A stretch of 64,000 bases of DNA from Pseudomonas sp. Tri1. Its GTDB lineage: Bacteria; Pseudomonadota; Gammaproteobacteria; Pseudomonadales; Pseudomonadaceae. Below are positions 43,984 through 53,090 of this stretch, in pieces (within the stretch, counting starts at the first letter, position 1; each line of letters begins with the position of its first letter). The translations under genes were made by a program, and so were the position numbers. The stretch covers positions 1,472,001 through 1,536,000 of the forward strand of contig NZ_CP072913.1 in the NCBI RefSeq assembly GCF_017968885.1. The letters are read 5' to 3'. Below the pieces are notes generated by a model, which was given only the letters and a program-made list of their open reading frames with translations, did no database searches and was not told the DNA's origin.

Positions 43984-44184
43984 TCACTGCTCTTCGGCTT
44001 TAAGTTCTTTTTCCATTTTCTGAAGTTCCTGGGTGAATGCCTGGTCCTGAACGGTGGCGCGTTTACGCCAGGGTTTGCGTTCTGGTTCAGGCTGCGCGGC
44101 GTAGGTGGTGACTTCCCCGCCGTAAACTTCCTTGTAACGTTGTTCCTGGCGCTCAAGTTCCGCGCGCAGTTCGTCTTTCGTCAC
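43984..44184 (-). CDS. Hypothetical helical protein (66 aa)
   Basis: This 66-residue charged protein is read from a GTG ([20 protein letters not shown]) and ends in [11 protein letters not shown]. Both ends are strongly helical, with a Pro/Arg/Trp-containing middle ([20 protein letters not shown]). No domain is recognised. The GTG at 44184 has TTAGGT just upstream; an ATG at 44211 would add nine residues. It is probably a conserved small Pseudomonas protein with an unknown role. Confidence 0.6.
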   Translation of the reverse strand: MTKDELRAELERQEQRYKEVYGGEVTTYAAQPEPERKPWRKRATVQDQAFTQELQKMEKELKAEEQ

Positions 44185-44782
44185 AGTTTTACCTAATAAA
44201 TTGAAATGCATCCGGTGATACGCACTGCATGGTAGACACGCAGACGGCCACGGCACCAGAGCTGACAGCTGACGTAGCATCAGGGCTTCGTGTTGTTGCC
44301 AATACAGGGGAAGCGGCCTTTAAGGGGCTTCGGGCACCTGTTGCTGACACTGCGGGATAAGCGCAGTGCCTGCGGACGAGAACGGTCGATTGGCCGTTGC
44401 GTCACTGAAGTGCATTATAGCGGTCCACTTGAAGAACACTACCGGGAAAAACTAAAAGTATCCGTTGTTGTGTGAATCCATGTTTTGTATGCGCAACTTA
44501 TGGCCGTTAGGTTACAGGACCTATCCGACAAGTGCCGGTATGCTGACGCCATCAAAGGTGACAAGTTCAATATCCGGTGCACTGTGTTCAAGTCAAACCG
44601 CCTGGAAGATCTTCAACTTTTTATCGAGTCGTCTCGGCAGGCGATGTGGATTGTTACGCAGATCAGCCTGATTGCGATTATCGGTTGCTGGTTCGATAAT
44701 CGAACGATCTTGGCGGCCAAGCCCTTGTCTGTCCATTGGGCAACCGCTTGTAATAGCCGTCATTCGCCGGGAAGGACCAGAC
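44185..44782. other. Intergenic region before pcaR
   Basis: About 600 bp show no supported gene. In-frame stretches read here lack ribosome sites and family features. The right part contains the pcaR control region with the 15-bp palindrome at 44691 and a nearby GCGATTATCGG half site at 44674-44684. Confidence 0.55.
44691..44705. promoter_or_regulatory. PcaR operator upstream of pcaR (autoregulatory)
   Basis: GTTCGATAATCGAAC is a perfect 15-bp palindrome 78 bp before the pcaR ATG. It differs by one base from GTTCGATAATCGCAC, the PcaR site described at the P. putida pcaIJ promoter. Near-copies lie before pcaK and pcaI. Confidence 0.8.
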
Positions 44783-45625
44783 ATGAACGACCAACTGCGC
44801 AACGCCTTCGCATCAGTAGCGCCTCCAATCGTCGCCTCGCCGGCCAAGCGAATCCAGGCCCTGACCGGTGACCCGGACTTCATGACGTCCCTGGCCCGGG
44901 GGCTGGCGGTGGTCCAGGCGTTCCAGGAGCGCAAGCGGCACCTGACGATCGCCCAGATCAGCCACCGCACGGAAATCCCCCGCGCCGCCGTCAGGCGTTG
45001 CCTGCATACCTTGATCAAGCTCGGCTACGCCACGACTGACGGACGAACCTATTCTCTGTTGCCCAAAGTGCTGACCCTCGGTCACGCTTATCTGTCATCG
45101 ACACCCTTGGCCGTTTCTGCCCAGCCGTACCTGGACCGCATGAGCGAACAGTTGCATGAGGCTTGCAACATGGCGACGCTCGAAGGCGACGATATCCTCT
45201 ATATCGCCCGATCGGCCACCACCCAGCGACTGATTTCCGTGGACCTCTCGGTCGGCGGGCGCCTGCCGGCCTATTGCACGTCAATGGGCAGGATACTTCT
45301 GGCCGCCCTGGACGACGCCTCGCTGCGTGATTACCTCGACCACGCTGACTTGCAGGCCAAGACCAGTCGGACCCTGCACACGCCCGAGGCATTGCTCGAA
45401 TGCCTGCAACAAGTCCGGCAGCAAGGCTGGTGCATCGTCGACCAGGAACTGGAGCAGGGCCTGCGTTCGATTGCCGTGCCGGTGTATGACGCTTCCGGCC
45501 AGGTAGTGGCGGCGCTGAACGTCAGTACCCATGCCGGTCGGGTCAGCCGCAGCGAGTTGGAGCAGCGCTTCCTGCCAGGCCTGCTGGCGGCAAGCCGCGA
45601 CTTGAGCGCGCAGCTGTTCACTTAA
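44783..45625 (+). CDS. pcaR: IclR-family pca regulon regulator PcaR
   Basis: This 280-residue IclR regulator begins MNDQLRNAFASVAPPIVASP. A winged helix-turn-helix lies at about 37-95 (ARGLAVVQAFQERKRHLTIA, then TEIPRAAVRRCLHTLIKLGY), and the effector domain includes the GGRLPAYCTSMGRILLAALD motif. PcaR activates beta-ketoadipate pathway genes with beta-ketoadipate as inducer and represses itself. GGAAGGACCAG precedes the ATG at 44783; an upstream in-frame ATG at 44672 would cover the operator region and is rejected. It leads the pca locus. Confidence 0.94.
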   Translation: MNDQLRNAFASVAPPIVASPAKRIQALTGDPDFMTSLARGLAVVQAFQERKRHLTIAQISHRTEIPRAAVRRCLHTLIKLGYATTDGRTYSLLPKVLTLGHAYLSSTPLAVSAQPYLDRMSEQLHEACNMATLEGDDILYIARSATTQRLISVDLSVGGRLPAYCTSMGRILLAALDDASLRDYLDHADLQAKTSRTLHTPEALLECLQQVRQQGWCIVDQELEQGLRSIAVPVYDASGQVVAALNVSTHAGRVSRSELEQRFLPGLLAASRDLSAQLFT

Positions 45626-45628
45626 GCT

Positions 45629-45643
45629 GTTCGATAAACGCAC
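45629..45643. promoter_or_regulatory. PcaR operator upstream of pcaK
   Basis: GTTCGATAAACGCAC begins four bases after the pcaR stop and 152 bp before the pcaK ATG. It differs from the P. putida pcaIJ operator sequence by one base. Confidence 0.75.
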
Positions 45644-45780
45644 AGAGTCGGCTCCGCGGAATTGACGGTGTTTGTCGCGCCTCATTAATGTCGCGCCAGC
45701 GTCATCCGGCGTGAATCGAGCCAGGCTCGACCGGATGGCGATCCCGTTCGCCTGCGTTTTTCGCGTGGAATAAAAATAAA

Positions 45781-47127
45781 ATGAACCAGCCCCAGACCTC
45801 CGTAGGCAACTGCCTCGATGTGCAATCCTTTATCAATGCCCAGCCTATCTCGCGTTACCAGTGGCGGGTGGTGATTCTCTGCTTCCTTATTGTCTTCCTC
45901 GACGGCCTCGACACAGCGGCCATGGGCTTCATCGCCCCGGCCCTGTCCCAGGATTGGGGTATCGATCGCGCCAGTCTTGGCCCGGTGATGAGTGCCGCGC
46001 TGATCGGCATGGTCTTCGGTGCGCTGGGTTCCGGCCCCTTGGCTGACCGCTTCGGACGAAAAGTCGTACTGGTGGGCGCGGTCCTGCTGTTTGGCGCGTT
46101 CAGCCTGGCGTCGGCCTATAGCACCAGCGTCGATCAATTGTTGGTGTTGCGCTTCCTCACCGGCCTGGGGTTGGGCGCCGGAATGCCGAACGCCACCACC
46201 TTACTGTCGGAATACACCCCGGAGCGTAAGAAATCCCTGCTGGTGACCAGCATGTTCTGCGGCTTCAACCTGGGCATGGCCGGTGGCGGGTTCATCTCCG
46301 CCAAGCTGATCCCGGCGTTCGGCTGGCACAGCCTGTTGCTGATCGGCGGGATCCTGCCGTTGATCCTGGCGGTCGCTCTGTTGTTGTGGCTGCCGGAGTC
46401 GGCGCGTTATCTGGTGGTGCGCAATCGTGGCACCGACAAAGTGCGCAAGGCCCTGGCGCCGATTGACCCGGCCGCCATCGCCCAAGCAGCGAGCTTCAGC
46501 GTGCCGGAACAGAAAACCGTGAAGGCCCGCAACGTGCTGGCAGTGATCTTCTCCGGCACCTACAGCGCCGGTACCTTGTTGCTGTGGCTGACCTATTTCA
46601 TGGGCCTGGTGATTGTTTACCTACTGACCAGCTGGCTGCCGACCCTGATGCGCGACAGCGGCGCGAGCATGGAGCAGGCGGCGTTTATCGGTGCGTTGTT
46701 CCAATTTGGTGGTGTGTTGAGCGCCGTCGGGGTGGGTTGGGCGATGGACCGGTTCAATCCGCACAAGGTCATCGGACTTTTCTATTTGATGGCCGGGATA
46801 TTTGCCTACGCGGTAGGGCAGAGCCTGGGCAACATTACCTTGCTTGCCACCCTGGTGCTGGTGGCCGGCATGTGCGTCAACGGCGCGCAATCGGCGATGC
46901 CGTCCCTGGCGGCGCGTTTCTATCCAACCCAAGGGCGGGCCACGGGTGTGTCGTGGATGCTGGGCATTGGTCGTTTCGGCGCGATCCTCGGCGCCTGGAT
47001 GGGCGCGACCTTGCTAGGCCTGGGCTGGAACTTCGAACAGGTCCTGACCGCCCTGGTGATCCCGGCTGCGCTGGCGACCACTGCGGTGGTGATCAAGGGC
47101 ATGGTCAGCCATGCGGATGCGACCTGA
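45781..47127 (+). CDS. pcaK: 4-hydroxybenzoate/protocatechuate transporter PcaK
   Basis: This 448-residue MFS permease of the aromatic acid:H+ symporter family has 12 helices. Family marks are the first-helix LDGLDTAAMGFIAPALSQDW (about residues 41-60) with the conserved Asp residues, and the loop GSGPLADRFGRKVVLVGAVL between helices 2 and 3. It imports 4-hydroxybenzoate and protocatechuate and is linked to chemotaxis to them in P. putida. The ribosome site is weak (GGAATAAAAATAAA). It lies directly after pcaR and a PcaR site; a REP pair separates it from pcaI, so it is probably its own transcript. Confidence 0.94.
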   Translation: MNQPQTSVGNCLDVQSFINAQPISRYQWRVVILCFLIVFLDGLDTAAMGFIAPALSQDWGIDRASLGPVMSAALIGMVFGALGSGPLADRFGRKVVLVGAVLLFGAFSLASAYSTSVDQLLVLRFLTGLGLGAGMPNATTLLSEYTPERKKSLLVTSMFCGFNLGMAGGGFISAKLIPAFGWHSLLLIGGILPLILAVALLLWLPESARYLVVRNRGTDKVRKALAPIDPAAIAQAASFSVPEQKTVKARNVLAVIFSGTYSAGTLLLWLTYFMGLVIVYLLTSWLPTLMRDSGASMEQAAFIGALFQFGGVLSAVGVGWAMDRFNPHKVIGLFYLMAGIFAYAVGQSLGNITLLATLVLVAGMCVNGAQSAMPSLAARFYPTQGRATGVSWMLGIGRFGAILGAWMGATLLGLGWNFEQVLTALVIPAALATTAVVIKGMVSHADAT

Positions 47128-47145
47128 GGCGGGAACATGATCCCT

Positions 47146-47234
47146 TGTGGGAGCGAGCTTGCTCGCGATAGCGGTGTGTCAGTCAACCTATCTGGTGCTG
47201 ACTGACCGCCATCGCGAGCAAGCTCGCTCCCACA
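47146..47234. repeat. REP pair between pcaK and pcaI
   Basis: Intact arms TGTGGGAGCGAGCTTGCTCG and complement lie upstream of the pcaI operator. Confidence 0.92.
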
Positions 47235-47278
47235 GGTGTTCTGCGTGTTCGAGGGAATCGATAGCCAAACAACAATCT

Positions 47279-47310
47279 GTTCGATAAACGAACACTCAGT
47301 CGATTATCGG
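47279..47310. promoter_or_regulatory. PcaR operator region upstream of pcaI
   Basis: GTTCGATAAACGAAC at 47279-47293 is followed by TCGATTATCGG at 47300-47310, an inverted half-type copy. The pair lies about 100 bp before pcaI, a promoter distance. The same two-part pattern is seen, in opposite order, before pcaR. Confidence 0.8.
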
Positions 47311-47411
47311 ATTGTTTGGTCTTTTTCCGCAGCTTAATCTTCAGTCACTCCGGCGCTTAACCTCGCGCCTTTTTCTTCATGTCGGTCTACTGAAAAACGG
47401 GAGCCTGCCCC

Positions 47412-48269
47412 ATGGCTGAAATCCTTTCGCTGCACGACGCGGTGAAGCAATTCGTCAACGACGGCGATACCGTCGCGCTCGAAGGCTTTACTCACCTGAT
47501 TCCGACGGCGGCGGGTCATGAAATCATTCGTCAGGGCAAGAAAGATCTGACCCTGGTTCGGATGACGCCTGACCTGATCTACGACCAGTTGATCGGCGCC
47601 GGCTGTGCTCGCAAGTTGATTTTTTCCTGGGGTGGCAACCCTGGCGTGGGTTCGTTGCACCGTCTGCGCGATGCGGTAGAGAAGCAATGGCCGCACCCTC
47701 TGGAGATCGAGGAACACAGCCACGCCGACCTGGCCAATGCCTACGTTGCCGGGGCCTCTGGCCTACCGTTCGCGGTGCTGCGGGCCTACGCCGGCTCTGA
47801 CCTGCCGAAGGTCAACCCGCTGATCAAAAGCGTGACTTGTCCTTTCACCGGTGAAGTCCTGGCCGCTGTGCCTTCGGTGCGCCCGGACATCACAGTGATC
47901 CACGCCCAAAAAGCCGACCGCAAGGGCAACGTGCTGCTGTGGGGCATTCTCGGTGTGCAGAAAGAAGCGGCCCTGGCCGCCAAGCGCTGCATCGTCACTG
48001 TGGAGGAAATCGTCGACGACCTGAACGCGCCGATGAACGCCTGCGTGCTGCCGACCTGGGCCTTGAGCGCGGTCTGCCACGTCCCGGGCGGCGCGCATCC
48101 GTCCTACGCCCACGGCTACACCGAACGTGACAATCGTTTCTACCAAGCGTGGGACCCCATCGCCCGGGATCGTGAGACCTTTACCGCGTGGATCAACGAA
48201 TACATCCACGGCACTAAAGACTTCAGTGAGTTCCAGGCCAGACTGGCAGCCGCTTCGGAGGCGAAATAA
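47412..48269 (+). CDS. pcaI: 3-oxoadipate CoA-transferase subunit A
   Basis: This 285-residue alpha subunit of family I CoA transferase, with PcaJ, transfers CoA from succinyl-CoA to 3-oxoadipate. It begins MAEILSLHDAVKQFVNDGDT and has VALEGFTHLIPTAAGHEIIR and the glycine-rich region FSWGGNPGVGSLHRLRDAVE. The length (285) is that of the CatI type found in P. aeruginosa and P. knackmussii, longer than P. putida PcaI (about 231), so catI is an equally valid name. Its stop overlaps pcaJ by one base. It is the first gene of the pcaIJF(HG) unit behind a PcaR site. Confidence 0.92.
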   Translation: MAEILSLHDAVKQFVNDGDTVALEGFTHLIPTAAGHEIIRQGKKDLTLVRMTPDLIYDQLIGAGCARKLIFSWGGNPGVGSLHRLRDAVEKQWPHPLEIEEHSHADLANAYVAGASGLPFAVLRAYAGSDLPKVNPLIKSVTCPFTGEVLAAVPSVRPDITVIHAQKADRKGNVLLWGILGVQKEAALAAKRCIVTVEEIVDDLNAPMNACVLPTWALSAVCHVPGGAHPSYAHGYTERDNRFYQAWDPIARDRETFTAWINEYIHGTKDFSEFQARLAAASEAK

Positions 48270-49048
48270 TGACGTACTCCACCAATGAAATGATGACCGT
48301 TGCCGCGGCCCGTCGGTTGAAGAACAACGCCGTTTGCTTCGTGGGTATCGGCCTGCCGTCGAAAGCGGCCAATCTGGCACGGCTGACTTCGGCGCCGGAT
48401 GTGGTCCTGATCTACGAGTCCGGTCCGATTGGTGCCAAGCCCAGCGTACTGCCGCTGTCCATCGGTGACGGTGAACTGGCGGAAACCGCGGACACTGTCG
48501 TACCCACCGGTGAGATTTTTCGCTACTGGTTGCAGGGCGGGCGCATCGACGTCGGTTTCCTCGGCGCGGCCCAGGTCGACCGGTTCGGCAACATCAACAC
48601 CACGGTGGTGGGCGACTACCATCAGCCGAAAGTCCGCTTGCCGGGCGCCGGTGGCGCGCCGGAAATCGCCGGTTCGGCCAAGAGCGTATTGATCATCCTC
48701 AAGCAGTCGGCGCGTTCATTTGTCGACAAACTGGATTTCATCACCTCGGTCGGGCACGGCGAGGGCGGTGATTCCCGTAAGCGCCTGGGCCTGCCGGGTG
48801 CTGGTCCGGTGGGTATCATCACCGACCTGTGCATTATGGAACCGGAAGCCGGCACTCACGAATTCGTGGTCACTGCGCTGCACCCGGGCGTGACCCGCGA
48901 GCAAGTCATAGCCGCCACCGGATGGGCGATTCGTTTCGCCGACCAGGTGCAAACCACCGCCGAGCCGACCGAACTGGAGCTGCGCGCACTGCGCGATCTG
49001 GAGGCTCGCACTGCCAAGGCCCATGGCCAGGCACCGGGAGAAGCCTGA
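48269..49048 (+). CDS. pcaJ: 3-oxoadipate CoA-transferase subunit B
   Basis: This 259-residue beta subunit begins MTYSTNEMMTVAAARRLKNN. The catalytic-glutamate region is VVLIYESGPIGAKPSVLPLS, and GGRIDVGFLGAAQVDRFGNI and LPGAGGAPEIAGSAKSVLII are family features. With PcaI it forms 3-oxoadipyl-CoA. The length is again of the CatJ type. ATG/stop overlaps with both neighbours (48269 and 49048) show tight coupling of pcaI-pcaJ-pcaF. Confidence 0.92.
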   Translation: MTYSTNEMMTVAAARRLKNNAVCFVGIGLPSKAANLARLTSAPDVVLIYESGPIGAKPSVLPLSIGDGELAETADTVVPTGEIFRYWLQGGRIDVGFLGAAQVDRFGNINTTVVGDYHQPKVRLPGAGGAPEIAGSAKSVLIILKQSARSFVDKLDFITSVGHGEGGDSRKRLGLPGAGPVGIITDLCIMEPEAGTHEFVVTALHPGVTREQVIAATGWAIRFADQVQTTAEPTELELRALRDLEARTAKAHGQAPGEA

Positions 49049-50250
49049 TGCGTGACGTTTATATCTGTGATGCGATTCGAACCCCCATTGGCCGGTTCGG
49101 CGGCGGCTTGTCCGCCGTGCGCGCCGATGACCTGGCGGCCGTGCCGATCAAGGCGCTGATGGAGCGTAACCCGTCGGTGGACTGGAATGCCGTGGACGAG
49201 GTGTTCCTCGGCTGCGCCAACCAGGCTGGCGAAGACAACCGCAACGTAGCGCGTATGGCGCTGTTGCTGGCGGGCTTGCCGCAGAGCATTCCCGGCGTGA
49301 CCCTCAACCGCCTCTGTGCCTCGGGTATGGACGCCATCGGTACGGCGTTCCGCGCCATCGCCAGCGGCGAAATGGAATTGGCTATCGCTGGCGGTGTGGA
49401 GTCGATGTCCCGCGCGCCGTTCGTGATGGGCAAGGCCGACGCGGCGTTCTCGCGCAACATGAAACTGGAAGACACCACCATTGGCTGGCGCTTCATCAAC
49501 CCATTGATGAAAGCCCAGTACGGTATGGATGCGATGCCGCAGACAGCGGACAACGTGGCCGATGATTACGCCGTGTCTCGCGCCGACCAGGACGCTTTCG
49601 CCTTGCGCAGCCAACAGCGCACGGCGGTGGCTCAGGCCGCAGGATTTTTCGCCGAGGAAATCGTGCCGGTGCGCATCGCCCACAAGAAAGGCGAAACCGT
49701 GGTCGAGCAGGACGAACACCCTCGCGCCGACACTACGCTGGAGATCTTGAGCAAGCTCAAGCCGGTCAACGGCCCGGAGAAGACCGTTACGGCTGGCAAC
49801 GCCTCGGGCGTCAACGATGGGGCGGCCGCGTTGATCCTGGCGTCCGCCGAAGCGGTCAAGAAACATGGCCTGACGCCGCGAGGCAAAGTGCTGGGCATGG
49901 CCAGTGCCGGCGTGGCTCCTCGGGTGATGGGCATCGGCCCGGTACCTGCGGTGCGCAAGCTCACTGAACGCCTGGGGCTGGCGGTCGCCGATTTCGATGT
50001 GATCGAACTCAATGAAGCTTTTGCCAGCCAAGGCTTGGCGGTGCTGCGCGAGCTGGGTCTGGCGGACGATGCGCCACAGGTCAACCCGAACGGCGGCGCC
50101 ATTGCCCTCGGCCACCCGTTGGGCATGAGCGGGGCGCGGCTGGTGCTGACGGCGCTGCATCATCTGGAAAAGACCGGCGGCAAAAAAGGCCTGGCGACCA
50201 TGTGTGTCGGTGTCGGCCAAGGGCTGGCGCTGGCGATCGAACGCGTCTGA
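49048..50250 (+). CDS. pcaF: 3-oxoadipyl-CoA thiolase
   Basis: This 400-residue thiolase cleaves 3-oxoadipyl-CoA to acetyl-CoA and succinyl-CoA, the last pathway step. It begins MRDVYICDAIRTPIGRFGGG. The nucleophilic Cys is in TLNRLCASGMDAIGTAFRAI, the His in GGAIALGHPLGMSGARLVL, and the second Cys in LATMCVGVGQGLALAIERV. The ATG shares its first base with the pcaJ stop. Downstream, pcaH follows after 37 bp in the same direction, an arrangement that puts ring-cleavage genes behind the thiolase. Confidence 0.95.
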   Translation: MRDVYICDAIRTPIGRFGGGLSAVRADDLAAVPIKALMERNPSVDWNAVDEVFLGCANQAGEDNRNVARMALLLAGLPQSIPGVTLNRLCASGMDAIGTAFRAIASGEMELAIAGGVESMSRAPFVMGKADAAFSRNMKLEDTTIGWRFINPLMKAQYGMDAMPQTADNVADDYAVSRADQDAFALRSQQRTAVAQAAGFFAEEIVPVRIAHKKGETVVEQDEHPRADTTLEILSKLKPVNGPEKTVTAGNASGVNDGAAALILASAEAVKKHGLTPRGKVLGMASAGVAPRVMGIGPVPAVRKLTERLGLAVADFDVIELNEAFASQGLAVLRELGLADDAPQVNPNGGAIALGHPLGMSGARLVLTALHHLEKTGGKKGLATMCVGVGQGLALAIERV

Positions 50251-50287
50251 CCCGTCGTTCTACTAATAAGAAACCGAGGAACGCTGC

Positions 50288-50992
50288 ATGACTGACAAGC
50301 CTGGTTATCGTCGCCCCCAAGCGGGCACTCAGCCGGAGTATTTGCACCCACCGTACCAGTCCACCAACCTGCGCTCGCCGTCCAAGCCGTTGGTGTATCT
50401 GCCTCACTCGCTGTCGGAAATCACCGGTCCGACCATAGGCGCCGACCGCGTGCAGGAAAAGGACAACGACCTGACCGCCCAGCATGCCGGCGAGCCACAG
50501 GGGGAGCGGATCATTATCCACGGACGCGTGCTGGATGAGCACGGTCAGCCCGTGCCGGGCATCCTGGTGGAGATCTGGCAGGCCAACGCCGCCGGGCGCT
50601 ACAACCATGACCGCGACAACCACGACGCGCCGCTGGACCCGAACTTCACTGGCACCGGCCGTACCGTCACCGATGCTGACGGTTGGTATCAGTTCCAGAC
50701 CATCAAGCCCGGCGCCTATCCGTGGGGCAACCATCACAATGCCTGGCGCCCAGCGCATATCCATTTCTCGCTGTTCGGGCCGAGTATTCTGACGCGCCTG
50801 GTGACGCAGATGTATTTCCCCGGGGACCCGCTGCTGGCTTACGACCCGATCTACAACTGCGTACCGGACACTCGCGCCAAGGAACGCCTGATCGCCAGTT
50901 TCGACTTGGAAAAAACCGTCCCTCATTACGCCCTCGGTTATCGCTGGGACATCGTTTTGCGCGGCCGCGATGCCACGCCGATGGAGAAATAA
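50288..50992 (+). CDS. pcaH: Protocatechuate 3,4-dioxygenase beta subunit
   Basis: This 234-residue subunit binds the non-haem Fe(III) and cleaves protocatechuate between the hydroxyls to 3-carboxy-cis,cis-muconate. The intradiol signature is GRVLDEHGQPVPGILVEIWQ followed by ANAAGRYNHDRDNHDAPLDP. Iron ligands are expected at the tyrosines in DPIYNCVPD and NAAGRYNH and the histidines in WRPAHIHFSLFG. AACCGAGGAACG precedes the ATG. It is followed by pcaG after one base. Confidence 0.96.
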   Translation: MTDKPGYRRPQAGTQPEYLHPPYQSTNLRSPSKPLVYLPHSLSEITGPTIGADRVQEKDNDLTAQHAGEPQGERIIIHGRVLDEHGQPVPGILVEIWQANAAGRYNHDRDNHDAPLDPNFTGTGRTVTDADGWYQFQTIKPGAYPWGNHHNAWRPAHIHFSLFGPSILTRLVTQMYFPGDPLLAYDPIYNCVPDTRAKERLIASFDLEKTVPHYALGYRWDIVLRGRDATPMEK

Positions 50993-50993
50993 G

Positions 50994-51560
50994 ATGACGC
51001 TTACCGCCACCACGTCCCACACCGTTGGCCCCTATTACCACATTGGCCTGACCTGGCTGAACCGCGAAGACCTGACCGTCGCCCAAACCCTTGGCCAGCG
51101 CGTGGCGATCACCGGGCAGGTAATCGACGGCAATGGCCAGTTCGTCAACGACGCCATGCTGGAAGTCTGGCAGGCCAACGCCGCCGGTAAATACGCCCAC
51201 CCTGAAGACGATCAGGACAAACCCCTGGATCCGAACTTCGAAGGCTTCGGCCGGGTGCCGGTGGACGCCGAAGGGCGCTTTCGGTTCACCACCATCAAGC
51301 CGGGCACCGTGCCGGGACTGGGTGGCACGACCCAGGCACCGCACCTGGTGGTGCTGGTGTTTGCCCGCGGGCTGGTCAAGCATCTGCTGACACGCATTTA
51401 CTTCGATGGCGAACAGGCCAACGAAAGCGACCCGCTGCTGGCCTGTGTGCCTGAGGAACGTCGCGCCACTATTGTGAGCAAGCCCGATGCTTCGGGTGTG
51501 TATCAGTGGAACGTGGTCCTGCAGGGCACCGATGCCGAGACGGTGTTCTTCGATTATTGA
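50994..51560 (+). CDS. pcaG: Protocatechuate 3,4-dioxygenase alpha subunit
   Basis: This 188-residue structural partner of PcaH begins MTLTATTSHTVGPYYHIGLT. It is homologous to PcaH (GQVIDGNGQFVNDAMLEVWQ, ANAAGKYAHPEDDQDKPLDP) but lacks the full iron-ligand set, as normal for the alpha subunit. The ATG at 50994 lies one base after the pcaH stop. A REP pair follows, so this is probably the end of the pcaIJFHG transcript. Confidence 0.96.
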   Translation: MTLTATTSHTVGPYYHIGLTWLNREDLTVAQTLGQRVAITGQVIDGNGQFVNDAMLEVWQANAAGKYAHPEDDQDKPLDPNFEGFGRVPVDAEGRFRFTTIKPGTVPGLGGTTQAPHLVVLVFARGLVKHLLTRIYFDGEQANESDPLLACVPEERRATIVSKPDASGVYQWNVVLQGTDAETVFFDY

Positions 51561-51571
51561 GTGATTACACC

Positions 51572-51661
51572 TGTGGGAGCGAGTTTGCTCGCGATAGCGG
51601 TGGGTCAGCTTGCATCCATTTTGAATAGCTGCCTTCATCGCGAGCAGGCTCGCTCCCACAT
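51572..51661. repeat. REP pair between pcaG and pcaT
   Basis: The arms TGTGGGAGCGAGTTTGCTCG and GAGCAGGCTCGCTCCCACA fall in the 189 bp between the two halves of the pca cluster and may mark the transcript boundary. Confidence 0.9.
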
Positions 51662-51749
51662 GGCTGCGCCACAGGCAACACAAACTGTGGAACGGGGCTG
51701 TTACGAAGTGTGTCTAGACTTTGTTAAGTCCCCAACGAGTGAGTAACCC

Positions 51750-53045
51750 ATGGCTATCCCAATCAGTCACTACACCGGCGAAGAACGCAGCAAACGCATC
51801 TTCGCCATCGTCGGCGCCTCATCCGGTAACCTGGTCGAATGGTTCGACTTCTACGTCTATGCGTTCTGCGCGATCTATTTCGCGCCGGCGTTTTTTCCGT
51901 CGGACAACCCCACGGTGCAACTGGTCAACACCGCGGGCGTGTTCGCCGCCGGATTCCTGATGCGGCCCATCGGTGGCTGGATTTTCGGTCGGGTGGCGGA
52001 TCGTCACGGGCGCAAGAACTCGATGATGATTTCGGTGCTGATGATGTGCTTCGGCTCGTTACTCATCGCCTGCCTGCCCACTTACAAGGACATCGGCGTC
52101 TGGGCGCCAGTGCTGCTGTTGCTCGCGCGTTTGCTGCAAGGCCTGTCGGTGGGCGGCGAATACGGCACCACGGCCACCTACATGAGCGAAGTCGCCCTCA
52201 AGGGCCAGCGCGGCTTTTTTGCCTCGTTCCAGTATGTGACGTTGATCGGCGGGCAACTGCTGGCGGTGTCGCTGGTGGTGGTCCTGCAACAATTCCTCAA
52301 CGAAGACGAACTGCGCGCCTACGGCTGGCGGATCCCGTTCGCGGTGGGCGCCGTGGCCGCATTGATTTCCTTGTTCCTGCGTCGCTCCCTGAAGGAAACC
52401 AGCAGCAAGGAAATGCGCGAGAACAAGGATGCCGGTAGCATCGCCGCGCTGTTTCGCAACCACAAGGCGGCGTTCATCACCGTACTGGGTTACACCGCCG
52501 GCGGTTCGCTGATTTTCTACACCTTCACCACTTACATGCAGAAATACCTGGTGAACACCGCCGGCCTGCACGCCAAGACCGCCAGCTACATCATGACCGG
52601 CGCGTTGTTCCTCTATATGTGCATGCAGCCGCTGTTCGGCATGCTGGCGGACAAGATCGGCCGACGTAATTCCATGCTCTGGTTCGGTGCCCTGGGTGCG
52701 TTGTGCACAGTGCCGATCCTGCTGACTCTCAAAAGCATCAGCAGCCCATTTCTGGCATTTATCCTGATCACGTTGGCGCTGGCGATCGTCAGTTTCTACA
52801 CCTCCATCAGCGGTCTGGTAAAAGCCGAGATGTTTCCCCCCGAAGTGCGGGCGCTGGGCGTAGGGTTGGCCTACGCGGTGGCGAATGCGATTTTTGGTGG
52901 TTCGGCCGAGTGGGTTGCCCTGAGCTTGAAAGCCCAAGGCATGGAAAACGCCTTTTACTGGTATGTCACGGTGATGATGGTGGTGGCATTCCTGTTCAGC
53001 CTGCGCCTGCCCAAGCAACCGGCGTATTTGCATCACGACCTTTGA
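51750..53045 (+). CDS. pcaT: Dicarboxylate/3-oxoadipate MFS transporter PcaT
   Basis: This 431-residue MFS permease of the metabolite:H+ symporter (MHS) family begins [40 protein letters not shown] (about residues 26-45) and [20 protein letters not shown] are family signatures, as is [20 protein letters not shown]. In P. putida PcaT takes up beta-ketoadipate. The position immediately before pcaB supports this. The ribosome site is poor (GAGTGAGTAACCC). A promoter between the REP and the ATG is likely but no PcaR-type site was found there. Confidence 0.92.
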   Translation: MAIPISHYTGEERSKRIFAIVGASSGNLVEWFDFYVYAFCAIYFAPAFFPSDNPTVQLVNTAGVFAAGFLMRPIGGWIFGRVADRHGRKNSMMISVLMMCFGSLLIACLPTYKDIGVWAPVLLLLARLLQGLSVGGEYGTTATYMSEVALKGQRGFFASFQYVTLIGGQLLAVSLVVVLQQFLNEDELRAYGWRIPFAVGAVAALISLFLRRSLKETSSKEMRENKDAGSIAALFRNHKAAFITVLGYTAGGSLIFYTFTTYMQKYLVNTAGLHAKTASYIMTGALFLYMCMQPLFGMLADKIGRRNSMLWFGALGALCTVPILLTLKSISSPFLAFILITLALAIVSFYTSISGLVKAEMFPPEVRALGVGLAYAVANAIFGGSAEWVALSLKAQGMENAFYWYVTVMMVVAFLFSLRLPKQPAYLHHDL

Positions 53046-53090
53046 ACCAACCGCGCCGGGCCGTAAGGCCGGCGCACCCAAGGACTGTTT

